NCBI GenBank assembly: GCA_013396915.1
Contig: VWZL01000522.1
Span: forward strand, 124,173-188,172
Origin: Stercorarius parasiticus
Taxonomy: Eukaryota; Chordata; Aves; Charadriiformes; Stercorariidae
Reading direction: 5' to 3'
Length of the DNA: 64,000 nt
Shown in pieces: positions 12,301 to 23,817 of this stretch; within the stretch, counting starts at the first letter, position 1, and every line of letters begins with the position of its first letter. The translations under genes were made by a program, and so were the position numbers. The notes below the pieces were generated by a model. The model had not been told where the DNA came from, did not search any database, and saw only the letters and a list, made by a program, of their open reading frames with translations.

Positions 12301-15300
12301 CTTATATGGAGCGTTCTTGACAACAATCTTGGAGTACTTACTTCCAAGAATTCTGGGAAGTCAAGATGTCAGGCAAAATTTAGGAAAAGCCCTTCATGCA
12401 AATGATAGCATAGTCAGCCCTTGACCCATGAATCTTAATCTACATATCAGCTCTCTCAAGATACCTAGAATTCACTAGATGCTTTCTAAAAATGGATAAA
12501 AAGGGGATAAAAAGGAGTTTGATTTACAAGCTAGCATGGTAGGTTAACCTTTAGAGAAAAGCTCGCTAACCTTCCCTTCATGCTCTTCTTCCCCCTAATT
12601 CCTGGAGGTTGCATGTGCTTCTCATCCTGCCAGTGCACTGCATTTCTTGTTTTGCGATTACTTTTGTCTGTTGTCCCTCTGTCCTCAAAGATGATCACCG
12701 CACCTATGGCCCGAGGTGGGATGCAAATAAGACCACGGTTCCCGCCTACCACCGCTGTGTCTGCTACGCCGCCAAGCTCCATTCCTTTGGGCGGACAGCA
12801 AATGCCACAGGTATTTACTGAGTCAAAGCACATTGTGTCAGGAATTGTGCAAAGCATTCAATACGTGATTGTATAGCACTTGCCTTCAAGCAAGGGGAAG
12901 TTCACTTTTTCATCAAACTACTAACTTGCTGGTGTTACTCAGGGTATTGGGCTGTTTAGGTTTTTTTATGGATCCTTTTTCATTTTAAAGAATAGGTTTT
13001 CTGAGACCTTGGGATATCAAATAAAGCATTTTTAAAGCGGTATAGATCTTTAAAACATTTAAAATGTTCATAATTGATTCAAGTCTGACTTTAGAACTCT
13101 GGTTTCTCTTTAGTCTTTGTCTGTACTCCACGAGTGTGCATTCATGAGAGTGTTGCAAGTCAGTACTGCAGTGTACTGGCTGAGTTGTGTCTGGGACCTT
13201 ACTTATCATGTGTTCACGTTCTGTACCTGTGCTTCTTTCATTATTAGTAAACTTGGCTCATTTCAGTTTGAGTAGTTTCTTGGGATGTTATCAGGGACCA
13301 AGAAAAATGGAGCTGTTCTCTTCTTTCATGGTTGTGTAGGAGGAACTGCCGGAAGGATTCCACTTGTACCTGCATCAGAGAAGAACTTGTGTAGGCAGCA
13401 TGGCAGCACCTATCCAGCTGTTGCTGGAAGTTCCATGAGGTCAGAGTGCTGCATCTGCCTGGTGCAGGTCCGGATCTGCTAAAGACATCACAGTCATGTT
13501 TTGCAAGCAAAATGTGTCATTTTGGGGGAGCAGGACTGGGGAGAACCAGAATGAGATAGAACTGAGTTTTTACCAGTAGGTCACAAGACAAGGTACTGGC
13601 CTGCTCTGCAGAAGTTTGCTGAGCCTCATGTGATTGGTGTTGGTTTAAACACGTATCATATTATGATGGTGGAATAGCGTTTAACTGCATTTTTTCTATC
13701 TGTTGTTCATGAACCTTGTATCTTGTTCTTCTAGATGCTGATTTTCAAATTTAATAGCAGGTGCAGTTCTAGTTCTTAATACCACTGCATTTTTGTTCCT
13801 AGGTTTAATGAAAGTTTCTTCACTTTTTGGGTTTTGCTTCCTTTGCAAGCTTCTTATGGGGCTGTGGAACGTCTGCAACTCTGCTTCCTAGTGCTGCTGC
13901 ATCAAGTTTAGTAGGCACAGCCTTTTCTTCTCAGGAATTTGCTAAAGTAGATGCAGTGACCAGAAAGATTCTGTATACCTAGGCAAACACATCTGTTGTT
14001 GTTTCTGGTTTAAGATGGATGGTCATTTCAGTCCTGGTCATTGTTTATATGTTAACTGAAATAAAATCCAGGCATAGCTGTTGAGTCAAAGAATTTAGTT
14101 TAGTTTGAGCCTTATTCGCTGTGGCAGTTTATATATACTGAGAAAATCATCTCCCATATGAAGTATTCACAATGTTTAGTTTGATCATGAGACCTTCCAA
14201 TAGATATTTAAGTATTCGATTGGCTTATATTTAATATTTGAGTCATAACAAAAGACCTCTAGTTTGAGCATTCAGTGCCATAGGCCGATCTTTTAGTACT
14301 GTCCTGTCTGTGGTTATTGAGGAGCTTTGATTTCTGACACCAAGTGAATTGGTCATCAAGGAGCGCTCTCAGTAGCGTGCCAAGGATTGTGAAAATGATG
14401 TAGAAGACTGAACAACTAGAGAAGGCAGAAGAAGAAATTAAATTTCTTTATGAACAAAGTGATTGTAGTGAAAATGGCTCCAAAGCAGGTGGTAGGATGA
14501 GTGAGTGAGTCATAGTTTAATGGTGGTGGGAAGCATGTTTTTAAAGCCAGTCTGACATGCCATATACTTGACAGCTCTGTATCAGCACGAATATCTAGTG
14601 CTGTCTGCCAAAACATTTTGTTCAGGTTCTAGGTGGATTAGAAATTAGAAATGTTGTAATTTGTGCCTCTAAATGTCATAAAATGCTTAAATAATATAGT
14701 CTGTTTGATATAACTACCTTGTCATAAGAGACCTTGCAGCTGTTCACAGTAGGAGTAAAGGGCTGTAGCGTATATCTGGTTATTAATTACTCATTTAAGA
14801 GTCTGCCATTTCCTTAGCTACCGTTTCCTTAGGCTTGGTGATAAGTAGTTCAGAGTGTCTTTTCTCTTTAGAAAAGCATCTTGGTATTGCACTGGAGAAT
14901 CTCTTTCAACAAAAGGACCAGATGAGTTATCAATGCTGTGTGGCTATTTATTATTACCTCATATGGCATAAATGTCAGTCTGTCCTTTTTTGTCACAAGG
15001 TTCCATTGATTCTGCAGTGGGATTTTTTTTGGTTGGGGTTTTTTTGCTATTACAGTCTTTTCAATCCAAAGAATATATTTACTGATATGGCATAGTGTTC
15101 CACGATCTCTGGGTCTTTTGAACTGCCAGAGAATTAGAACTGACTTTTTTTTTTCTTAGATGAAGTTTGTTTGTGCCTGAATAGTTACCTAACATGAACT
15201 ACTGTCAGTATTAGTGGCACTTTTTGAACAGCTAAGAGAAGTTTCGTATACCATATTTGGATTGGCTCAAGAAACCTGCTGATCTTGAAATTTTAAAACA

Positions 15301-18300
15301 TTAAACTAATACTCAGCTTTTACTTTGGCAATTAGATCACTAATGTGCTAATACCAATCATTCTCCTGTATTTCTAGTGTCAAAACCTTCCAAATTCTGT
15401 CCACAAATTTATTGCAGTCTGCAATAGTAGGAGCTTCCAATTTATTGTTGGCACAGAAATCATCAGCAAACTGAAAGTATGGGGGGGAGGGAAGGGGATA
15501 AAGCTGAGTTAGTACTAAAATAAAGCAAGGTATACAGGCCTGACTGGGAATATGGAAACCTGTAGCTGAACTTTTTTGAAGTTCTGCAGAATTTCATTTT
15601 TTCATGTCGAGCAGTAACCCAATTTGCAGTGGAGTAGGCAAGGCTGTGCTTACTGGCTTAACATTGAAACTGAAAGTACAGTAGTCTAAATGCTTTCTAG
15701 AGTTTTCCTTTAGACTGAAAGTGTTTCTACTGTTCCTCGTTATTACCCATCACTTCCTTGTTTCAGTCTCCTTTTCCTTGCCATTAGCTTCTGCATATTG
15801 TACACTCTTGCTACCAGGAGCTGAAAACCTCCTGCTAGCCTTATCTAGTCAGTTCCTTGCCTGAGACTCAGCAAACTGGAGGTAGGTCTCATAATTAAGT
15901 TTATCTTCCAGCATAGTATGCTCTAAACACTAAGAACAGCTTTCATTTAGTACATATTAAGTGCAAAATTTTGTCATGCAAGCCTAAATATCTTTTGGGC
16001 AAGACTTCAGAAAATTAGGGCTTAGTGTTATGATCACATCACTGCAGAGTCGCCAAGGAAATTCATGTTCAGTGGGCTGTGATAGCTGTCCATGAATATG
16101 CTTGTAAATGCAGAAACTCTCATCCTGCAGTGAAAAAATGTGTACTTGCATTTCCTTATGCGTGTTGAAGATGAAGGGTGTACAAATGGTCAGTAACCAT
16201 GGCTTAACTCTTAAGGTTAAATAAGGAGCTACATGAGTGTGATGGAGTTAAAGCTCCAGAGGGAGGGGTTTTTTTGTCTCTTGAGTTTATTGTGTATTTT
16301 TGGGTTTGGTGGGGGGTTTTTTGTTTGTTTTTTTTTTTTTTAAGCCTTCTTTTTAGTGGGAGTCAGTTGGAAAGAGTATTCCCTAGAAGTTGAAATGTCA
16401 TGAAATTATTAATCCGTATCCTGCAAACAGGATAGAAATCTAAAGCTGAAAGCATCTTTAGATCTGTTCTACAGAGAGACATCTGAAATTATTGTGTAGC
16501 AAATTAACTGCTTTCAAAGAAAAGTAAGGCAGTAAGTTCAGAATTACATACTTCTGAGTGCATGTTTTTGAAAATGTCTCAATTTTGCTGAAGTTTAGAT
16601 ATTAGACTTGGGTATTCTGAAATGAAGCTGATGGAGAGCAAACTTCTTGCAAGAAGGAAGGCTGTTTGCCTATGCACATAATTAAATGAGAAAGAGTAAT
16701 GCAAAAAAAAAAAACCAAACCTTAATTCATTCTATGCTTATGTGTGCAGTAGATGCTGCATGTTGTTGTCTTTTCTTTTTGGCAACATTAGTAAATTAAT
16801 GTGAAGGGACCTTAGTGTTGAAGTGGATACAGAAGCTTAAATTGGGCAAAAAACCTAATGAAATCCTCCTTCCTTCCTTCGCAAAACACAAGGATTTAAG
16901 TTTTCAGAAGTAATTTTGTGTAACCAACTTGAAACACTTAAAAGGGGCCTGATTTTCAGGAAGTGATGAACCACTCAAAAGTGGTCTTAGTTTGACTTGG
17001 TGAAAAATGGATGCAGCATCCATATGAGTAAGTTCTAAATCACTTGCTGTTCAATAGAATGTTAAATAGAATTGTAAAAAAATTAGGGAGTGCCTTTTGC
17101 AGTGTTCATAGAATGACAGAATGATTCGGGTTGGAAGGGACCTTAAAGATCATCTAGTTCCAACCCCCTGCCATGCTTCCTTCCAACAGTGGTGAATGCT
17201 TCATTTCTTTGGGAGGCAGATCATGCTTTTCAATCTCAGAAATGCTTTTCCAACTGTTGAGGAGGAGATATGCTGTTGAAGAATCCACCTCCTATGAAAA
17301 ACAGTAAGCATAGTCTCAGTATTTGTTGGTTGTGGAGAAAAGGAATATGTCATGGCTGATTTAAAACATCATTTCAGCCTCACTTTTCTAGATGCTATCT
17401 TTGTAGGAGAGGCTGTGAAGGTAATGGGGTTATTGAAGATTGAAAAAAAAAAAATATCATAGTATGTCAGTATGTCGTTTGATTTTTAAACTATACTTAA
17501 ACGGATGATAAACTAATATCTTCAAGTTTAGTAGTTTTACATTTGCAACTAGCTGGGGATTGTTTGGGCTATTTTTTTTTATTTAGTAGAGTGTGACCTC
17601 TTGCATAGCTGTAATGTGGTATTCCAAGCAAAGCATTTCCTGTCATATTCAGTGTGTACATGCAAAAGCAGACCTTGCAATACTTCTTTTTAATGTGCTA
17701 AATATCATGTCCTCTGGAAACAGTTGGATAATTTAGATTTAAGGAGTGAGTGAAGGACAACACCAAATTGCAGTGCCGGTCAGGTGTCTGGGACTTGTGG
17801 ATTTACCGGGACCTTTGTTTAAAAATGGTTTAGACTGAGGGAAACAGGGTTGTTAATTCATAAAGGTGCTAATCGGTGACTTACAGAATGGATGCATGAG
17901 TTACTGCTCTCTGTGGGCTAATTCAGTTTATCTGTGTATGTATGTATTTATTTATAGCCTCAGGTCATAAGAACTCTGCATGTGCCTTAAACATGATCAC
18001 TTAATATCTGCATTGCTATACCATGCTCCTGGACATGGTATTTTTTTTTGGTTGTTTGGTTTTAAGTGATCAAGGGTAAAAAATTCCATTAGAACAAATG
18101 TGAGAAGTTGCTATAATTTGAGCATCATCTGGCTCTGACACTTTAAAGTGTACAAAATAAATTTAGTTGTTACCCAGAGTTTGGTGCTGTTCTGGAAACA
18201 TTCTTATCCGTCTTTTTGTCCTTTAGGCACAGCTCATCGTTCTCCAAAGGTCAGAAAGCCACTTTATTTTTTTTTTCCACCCAGCCATTCAGTTTGGAGT

Positions 18301-21300
18301 GTTTTGTCTCCACCCAGGTTTTCAAAGCTGAATATTTAAACAAGATGTTGGTGGTTTGGCTTACTTTTTTTTTTTTTTTCTTCCTTCCTCCTAAAGAAAG
18401 CCAGTTGGGAAGCTACAGTCAAGTCAGACAGACCTTTGAAGACTGTAATTAAATTGTCAAAATAAGGAGGGGTTTTTATGGCTGTTAATTCTCCAGTTAG
18501 AACTGTCTTTTTTTTTTCCTGCTCTTCTTTACTCTAGTTCTAATAAAGTACAGGTTTTTCAGATGGCACTTCTGACATTTTAATTGCAACATGATGGTTT
18601 GGGAAATGAAAACCAATTATTTTACAGTTATTCAAATTATGTGGTGTTTTAATGGTTATTTCTAGTAAAGCTGATATGAAGTACTACCCTGAGAGCCTCA
18701 AGAGTGAAACAGGTTGGACTGTCATTATGGGGAAGAACAGGAAACTAACACTTTCATTTCTTGTAGGCCTGAGGATACGCTTCTCTCCATAGGTAAAGTC
18801 TTTTAGTTAAGTTCCCATCCTGTACTCCCTTTCGTTGTTATTGATCTTATCTTTTTCCACATTTCAGGTCAGCCAGAACAATATTACCATGATGTCATCC
18901 CCGTCTCCTGTCCAACAAGCTCAAACACCCCAATCAATGCCTCCGCCACCACAGCCGCAGCCATCTCCTCAGCCAGGCCAGCCAAATTCTCAGCCAAATT
19001 CAAATGTCAGGTGAGCTAGATTGCAACTTTTGAGGATTTTTGTTAATGCTGTTAAGGGTGAGGTTTTCAGAAGCATTCAATGTATCTTACTCTGTTTCCA
19101 TTGAAGTGAATGAATTTTAACTTCAGTGAAAGCACAGGTGGGATTGTGCCGAAGACACTCTGAAAATCCTCATTTTAAATAAAGTCTACTGGCAGAGCTA
19201 TAGAGTGCCATAGTAATGCTTACTAAAAGGATATCTGCTCACAGGCTGATCATGCTTCTTTGTCAGATTCTGACAGGTTTGATTTTATGTTTATTTTTTC
19301 AGCTCTGGCCCAGCTCCGTCACCCAGCAGCTTTCTCCCCAGTCCATCTCCACAACCATCCCAGAGCCCAGCAGCTGCACGAACACCCCAGAACTTTAGTG
19401 TCCCATCCCCAGGTCCTTTAAACACTCCAGGTAAATGATCTGAGAACTATACTGCAGACCATGAGTTGGGGTATGTTTTGGTAACTCTAGTAGTTCACAG
19501 GAAACCTGTTATTGTTTCACGATGTAAACTTTAAAGAGCTCTACAAAGCAGCCAGCATTGCAAGTAGTGAATGTCACATGGACCATATAACGCAACAACA
19601 TGGATATCTGAAGTCCAAATCAACCGAAACCTCTTTTCTCATCACTGAGCTATGTAATGGGTTTTTCTGATTTCCCCAATCTTTTGAAAAGAAGAATGAT
19701 ACTTGATTTAATGGAGCAAGTTTATAGAGGCATGATGATTCCTTGGTTCCATGCAGGAAGGAACCCTTAGCAACAGCATGCAATTGTAAAGGATGTAACC
19801 ACTTAATCACAAATGGCAGGTTGCTTTGCTTCCAAAACACCTTCCTAGGGGTACTCTGACACTTGTGCTCTTCTCTCTCCCAGATGTAATAAGCAGTTTC
19901 TGATACTGTGAATGGAAGTAACATACTGGCTCCTTCTCATACCAGTGTTGTGTGCTCTGCAGTTTGGAAAGCACCGACTTAAGGAAAACTGCAGGAAATT
20001 CAGTGTATTGATTTAGTGTTTAATGCACCAGAGTGATGGCAAAATGAGGACCTAGAAAATGGGTATATGAAACTTTGGACCTTTTCAGAAAAAAATTGTA
20101 TTAAATGGGAATTGCTGTTCTGTCCACAGAACACGTTATTTCTGCACAAAGATTAGAGGGCTGGACAAACACTTAAACTGAGGAGGGCATCCAGTTGTGG
20201 ATTTGGATATTTGACGTGAGCTACATTTTGAGAGTGCCACATTTCAGATCTAGATTCTGAAATGTGAGAATGTTGTTCTGCAGTATCTTTTATCATCTCT
20301 GTGACATGAAGTCTTTACTTCTTTCCAGGAAATCCAAATTCTGTCATGAGTCCAGCCAGTTCTAGCCAGTCAGAGGAGCAACAGTATCTGGAGAAACTCA
20401 AACAGCTATCAAAATACATTGAGCCACTCCGGAGGATGATCAATAAAATAGATAAAAATGAAGGTGAGGTTCATGTGTTTCTTTCTATGCATTATCTCTT
20501 CTGGTGAAAGCAGCAGTACCTTGCCTTTTGTGATGGTTTCTGTTCCAGGGATTAAACATGAAAGTCAGTTGCAGTGAATGTTAGTTGCTCTTTTTTGCCT
20601 ATGACTGTAAGGATTTTACTTCACAGTAAATTCTCTTCACTTAAATTCTCATCAGTTTTCCTTTATTTCTGATGTTTTTGTAACACATAGAGCTTACACA
20701 ATGGATACACTTGTGATTGGATGAAAGATCTCTGATCCTCACTGCTTTCTTCAGTGTCGGCTCATGTTTTCACTTCTAGCGGTATACTGTATTTCTGTCT
20801 GCAAGTATGGAAGCTATTCTTGTAGTCAGTGTTTGTGTCTGATATTATTTCAGATAGAAAGAAGGACCTGAGTAAAATGAAGAGTCTCTTGGATATCCTG
20901 ACTGACCCTTCCAAACGGTAACTCTTTTTCCTTTCGGCTGGACATTAGATTCGCCAGCTTTTCCAGAAATTTGTTCTTTAGCATCCAGCCATGTTGGCAT
21001 TGAAGCTGGCTGTGGGGCTCAGGTAGCAGAAACACTTCAGCCAAGGAGACCATTTTGTGGTTATGAAATTTCTCCTTTTCTGCAGGTGCCCTCTAAAGAC
21101 ACTGCAGAAATGCGAAATTGCTCTGGAGAAGCTGAAAAATGATATGGCTGTGGTACGTAATGCTTTGTGCTAGCAAGAGATAAGCAATTAATTCCAAAAG
21201 GTCTTATGATTTGGCAAGATAATTTTTTTGCATTTCTTGTTGCTCATGCTTTTAAGACTTCAAGTAAGGTTGGACAAAATAAGAAAACAGGAAAAAATGG

Positions 21301-23387
21301 GCAAGCATTTACTTCATGTAAGTCACCTGTATATATCTTTTAACTGAACTTTCAAATTTTTCTGCTTTGTGCAAAGACTTGAGTAATTCTTCCTATGAAC
21401 TTTTGCAGCTGATTTCAGGACAGACTTCCTAAATGGAAAGCTGCAGACTGCTTTTTTTTTTTTTTCTTTCACTTTTGAGAATCCTTTGCATTTTATGCAT
21501 TGGAAGTTTTCTGCTACGAAATTTTGCAGAATCAATAGATAATAGTAGAGACTTCATTTTTGGTGATGATTAAAAGAAAAGGGGCTTCTCTTGTGTTTTA
21601 GCCTACTCCACCGCCTCCCCCAGTGCCCCCCACCAAACAGCAGTACTTGTGTCAGCCACTTCTGGATGCTGTTTTGGCCAACATCCGTTCACCAGTCTTC
21701 AACCATTCCCTTTACCGTACGTTTATGCCAGCTATGACTGCAATTCACGGACCACCGATCACGTATGTATCATTGACCTGCTGTCTGTCTTGAATGTTCA
21801 TTATTTAAGGGAAAAATATTTATTTGTGGAAACTATTCAAAGAATAAATGGGTTTATGGGTGGGTGTGAGTTATATCTTTTGTTTTTACACCTGTAAAGT
21901 GTTTGACAAATGCAGCGTTGGCATAACACTTTCACCTAGTCCGTTTGTGGACTGTATTTTCCACAGGGCCCCAGTTGTTTCCCCTCGAAAACGGAAATAT
22001 GAAGAGGATGAAAGACAGACTATACCAAATGTCTTACAAGGGGAAGTTGCAAGATTAAATCCTAAATTCCTGGTGAACCTGGACCCTTCCCACTGCAGTA
22101 ATAATGGCACAGTTCATCTCATATGCAAGCTAGGTAAGCAAGAAAAAACTAAGGGACAAATTCAGAAAGAAGTGCTGAGCTTGACTGTAGAAATTGAAGA
22201 GTTTTTTGCTAACAGTCTTGAATCTTGCCAACCTGTGACTTGTGCGTGAAGCCTGTACTTACCAGATTCATAGCACTGCTTCATCATGATGTTCTGCACA
22301 GCCTGCTTCAGGGTACACGTGGAGATTTTGTTCACGCTGATTGATCCTTTCTTTGTGCTGAAGTTGCAATTGGTAATCTCATTTAGTGTCTAGAAAATTA
22401 CTTGTTGCTAGCAATAATCTTGATTCCTGATTTGACCTATACTGATACGTAAGAATCATTCTGCCTCCAACAACTAGGACAGAGCTAGAGAAATGCTGAG
22501 TTGATTTTTCAATTTGTACTAATGATTACCGGCAATTATGTATGTTTAAAATAGAAATTCAAATTGCATTGCTTTTTCATCTCAGCTGAATAAGCATGAA
22601 GTGTTATAGTCTATTAGCTTATTTTGCACTTGGATTCTAATGGGGAAAATAGATTATTTCCTCCTCCCCTTTGTTTGAAAAATCTGAACTGCTTTTGTCC
22701 TGAATATTAATACATAAGGCACTTAATCTTGAAAAATGAGGTGTATAACTTAGTGAAGTTCAGCTGATGAAATGTTGAGATTGGCAAGGTGCAGAAATAT
22801 GTGAGAGATGGAGCTGTGTTTGCCAGGCTTTTCTTCTGAGAATTTAAGGGTGGTGTTAAAATGAGAATGAGGCCGCCTTCCAATAAAAATGGAGATTACA
22901 GCCTGGTTCCTCCTTGTGGTTCAGAGGCTAGAAACCAAGCTGAATTATGCACAAAAAACAGCTCTGTCCAGCAAGGAATGCTTTGTTCTGATGGGAAGTG
23001 TGTTTGCATTCTAGATGACAAGAATCTTCCAAATGTCCCACCGCTACAGCTCAGTGTTCCAGCGGACTATCCAGATCAGAGCCCTCTGTGGATAAAAAAC
23101 CCTAGACAGTATGGTATGAGGATGCTAGCATGACATTTGTTGGGCGTGTGTATGTGGTAATAGTGGGGAAATGTCAGCATCTAATGTTATTATTTTTTTT
23201 AATATTATTTTTATTATAACTCCATTTATCTGTTATCTTTTTTTTTCCAGCAGCCAATCCCTTTTTGCAGTCAGTGTATCGGTACATGACTTCAAAACTA
23301 TTGCAACTTCCAGACAAGCATTCAGTCACAGCACTCTTAAACACCTGGGCACAAAGTATTCGTCAGGCCTGCCTCTCTGCTGCATAA
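1343..23387 (+). CDS. MED15: MED15, Mediator tail subunit 15 (5'-partial, 16 coding exons)
   Basis: MED15 (ARC105/PCQAP) sits in the Mediator tail in the nucleus and links activators such as SREBP and SMAD2/3 to RNA polymerase II. Exons: 1343-1430, 2625-2676, 4283-4498, 5063-5325, 6150-6533, 7693-7782, 12691-12810, 18868-19010, 19303-19430, 20329-20463, 20854-20917, 21086-21152, 21602-21762, 21967-22133, 23015-23113, 23251-23387. All have AG/GT borders and compatible phases, giving 770 codons plus TAA. Domains, counted from the first complete codon: rest of the KIX domain (1-46), Gly/Met/Pro linker, two Gln-rich exons (119-334), Ser/Pro region (405-495), and the conserved C-terminal half (about 500-770), which begins with LKQLSKYIEPLRRMINKIDK and ends in QACLSAA. 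About 23 N-terminal residues lie upstream of the window, judging by the human protein. Identity is very secure; exact borders of the Q-rich exons are slightly less so. Confidence 0.96.
2625..2676 (+). CDS. MED15: MED15 exon, KIX domain part 2
   Basis: Encodes EEYLSLVARLIIHFRDI, the last KIX helix. The perfect donor gtaagt at 2677 leaves one base (c). Joined to 4283 this gives ...RDI-H-PMNALQ in frame. The human protein, as remembered, has about ten extra residues (NKKSQASVSD) at this junction; no matching microexon was found in the intron. Confidence 0.92.
4283..4498 (+). CDS. MED15: MED15 exon, Gly/Met/Pro-rich linker
   Basis: Acceptor ttctttgtag, donor gtaagt. Encodes PMNALQNLTGGPPAGAPGMG onward to ...PGTSGMAPHGMPGVSAATQP, matching the conserved linker between the KIX domain and the Gln-rich region. 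Confidence 0.93.
5063..5325 (+). CDS. MED15: MED15 exon, Gln-rich region 1
   Basis: Acceptor cttctttttag. Reads QLQLQQIAQQQ..., includes a run of seven alanines, and ends ...MQQQQNQQQ before a rather weak donor gtgatg. The 3' phase (0) matches the next exon. Reading on past 5325 reaches a stop at 5353, so the exon must be spliced. The long opposite-strand frame here is only its complement. Confidence 0.9.
5572..5602. repeat. Perfect 12-bp hairpin in MED15 intron
   Basis: tctctttaaata, 7-base loop cctgtga, tatttaaagaga. AT-rich stem. Confidence 0.85.
6150..6533 (+). CDS. MED15: MED15 exon, Gln-rich region 2 with two 15-Gln runs
   Basis: Acceptor ctgcttttcag, donor gtaagg, 128 codons, phase 0 at both ends. 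It starts MQQQQQQQQLQRIAQMQQLQ and ends PVTLTPQQLKAMQ. It carries two runs of 15 glutamines (6231-6275 and 6342-6386). Confidence 0.92.
6231..6275 (+). repeat. MED15: MED15 poly-Q tract 1 (15 codons)
   Basis: Fifteen consecutive CAG/CAA codons in frame; the longest uninterrupted CAG run is four. Confidence 0.95.
6342..6386 (+). repeat. MED15: MED15 poly-Q tract 2 (15 codons)
   Basis: Fifteen consecutive CAG/CAA codons; the longest uninterrupted CAG run is three. Confidence 0.95.
7693..7782 (+). CDS. MED15: MED15 exon, Gln/Ala-rich, starts with a donor-like GTAAGA
   Basis: Thirty codons, VRAQLVQQQQAAAAVQAAQA and then QAAQMGASGQ, phase 0-0. It aligns with the human VRAPMVVQQ...AQAAQMVAPG stretch. 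The acceptor (tttgtactcaag) is followed at once by gtaaga, a strong 5' splice site. Donor gtaagg. Confidence 0.85.
7783..12690 (+). other. MED15: MED15 4.9-kb intron
   Basis: No coding exon recognised. Contains a possible MIR-like SINE fragment (8630-8700) and short (TG)n-like patches near 11179-11210. The rest is unique-looking AT-rich sequence. Confidence 0.7.
8630..8700 (-). mobile_element. Possible MIR-like SINE fragment
   Basis: attatcaccactttgtagat, gaagagactggagcagacag and aatggcagagttct resemble the reverse complement of the MIR 3' region (tattatccccattttacagatgaggaaactg type). Old and diverged. Confidence 0.4.
12691..12810 (+). CDS. MED15: MED15 40-codon cassette exon
   Basis: Exactly 120 nt, phase 0-0, encoding MITAPMARGGMQIRPRFPPT to ...SSIPLGGQQMPQ. 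It corresponds to the 40-residue segment (MITEALAQGG...) that distinguishes the 788- and 748-residue human isoforms, so it is probably alternatively spliced in birds too. The acceptor (ctgtcctcaaag) and donor (gtattt) are both moderate, which fits optional use. Confidence 0.88.
12811..18867 (+). other. MED15: MED15 6.1-kb intron
   Basis: Largest MED15 intron here, with a CR1 3'-end fragment (17107-17178) and many homopolymer T tracts (e.g. 16319-16341, 18367-18380). No exon recognised. Confidence 0.7.
17107..17178 (-). mobile_element. CR1 LINE 3'-end fragment
   Basis: Reads tagaatgacagaatgattcg, then the hallmark ggttggaagggaccttaaag and catctagttccaaccccctg: the reverse complement of the avian CR1 3' end. 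Short 5'-truncated copy in a MED15 intron. Confidence 0.85.
18868..19010 (+). CDS. MED15: MED15 exon, Ser/Pro-rich region
   Basis: Acceptor ccacatttcag, donor gtgagc. Encodes VSQNNITMMSSPSPVQQAQT and the PPPPQPQPSPQPGQPNSQPN type stretch, almost as in mammals. Ends in a split Ser codon completed at 19303. Confidence 0.93.
19303..19430 (+). CDS. MED15: MED15 exon, Ser/Pro-rich region 2
   Basis: Acceptor ttattttttcag, donor gtaaat. Encodes SGPAPSPSSFLPSPSPQPSQ and TPQNFSVPSPGPLNTP; split Gly codon at the 3' end. Confidence 0.94.
20238..20266. repeat. Perfect 11-bp hairpin in MED15 intron
   Basis: cacatttcaga, loop tctagat, tctgaaatgtg. Confidence 0.85.
20329..20463 (+). CDS. MED15: MED15 exon, start of conserved C-terminal half
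   Basis: Acceptor cttctttccag, donor gtgagg. Encodes NPNSVMSPASSSQSEEQQYL and then KLKQLSKYIEPLRRMINKID, a highly conserved helical stretch. Confidence 0.96.
20854..20917 (+). CDS. MED15: MED15 exon (RKKDLSKMKSLLDILTDPSK)
   Basis: Acceptor gatattatttcag, donor gtaact. Encodes RKKDLSKMKSLLDILTDPSK with split codons at both ends (D and R). Confidence 0.95.
21086..21152 (+). CDS. MED15: MED15 exon (CPLKTLQKCEIALEKLKNDM)
   Basis: Acceptor ccttttctgcag, donor gtacgt. The first base completes the Arg codon, then CPLKTLQKCEIALEKLKNDM and AV. Confidence 0.95.
21602..21762 (+). CDS. MED15: MED15 exon, poly-Pro and LLDAVLANIRSPVFNHSLYR
   Basis: Acceptor cttgtgttttag, donor gtatgt. Encodes PTPPPPPVPPTKQQYLCQPL followed by a segment nearly identical across vertebrates, ending MTAIHGPPIT. 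Confidence 0.96.
21967..22133 (+). CDS. MED15: MED15 exon with basic RKRK cluster
   Basis: Acceptor tattttccacag, donor gtaagc. Encodes APVVSPRKRKYEEDERQTIP and GEVARLNPKFLVNLDPSHCS. The basic SPRKRK cluster is a plausible nuclear localisation signal (inference). Confidence 0.96.
23015..23113 (+). CDS. MED15: MED15 exon (LPNVPPLQLSVPADYPDQSP)
   Basis: Acceptor tttgcattctag, donor gtatga. Encodes DKNLPNVPPLQLSVPADYPD and LWIKNPRQY. Split codon at the 3' end. Confidence 0.95.
23251..23387 (+). CDS. MED15: MED15 terminal coding exon
   Basis: Follows a long pyrimidine tract and a tandem CAGCAG acceptor. Using the first AG gives Y-AANPFLQSVYRYM... to QACLSAA and TAA at 23385, the same length as human YDANPFLQ. 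Using the second AG (exon from 23254) would drop one alanine. Confidence 0.95.
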
Positions 23388-23811
23388 CATCTTACTTTCT
23401 AAATCGTGAAGCAAGAAAGAAGATCTCAACAGCTGGCCTCTTCCACGTGCCACTGGAAAATCACATTTTGGGGAGGGTACTACAGAAGAAAGAAGCCTTA
23501 TGTTGTTTTGTTTCTAGGTGTCAGGTTCAGTAGAGAACCTGATGTTAGATTTAGCTTTCATGCTTTTTATCTTCTGCCTCTGTGGACTTTTGTCAGCATT
23601 TTCAAATATACAGAATGTGTATATATGGTTCTTGAGACTGTATTAGGATGAGTTTTTATTGTCTTCTTAGAGAAGAAACTATTTGTGGACTTCCATCAGG
23701 GAGTCTGGTATAAGAGGGAGTAGGGAGAGAATGTCCTAATTTGCTTCAAAGTTTGCTCAGTGCCAGTATTCCTTTCACACTGTATGTTTTGTGACCTGAT
23801 GCTGCCCCAGA

Positions 23812-23817
23812 AATAAA
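23812..23817 (+). terminator. MED15: Alternative proximal poly(A) signal of MED15
   Basis: Canonical AATAAA about 425 nt after the stop codon. Use is not shown by sequence alone. Confidence 0.35.

Noticed and set aside
21848..22249. 133-codon + strand frame
   Set aside because: It is the MED15 exon 21967-22133 plus intron read-through, not a separate gene.
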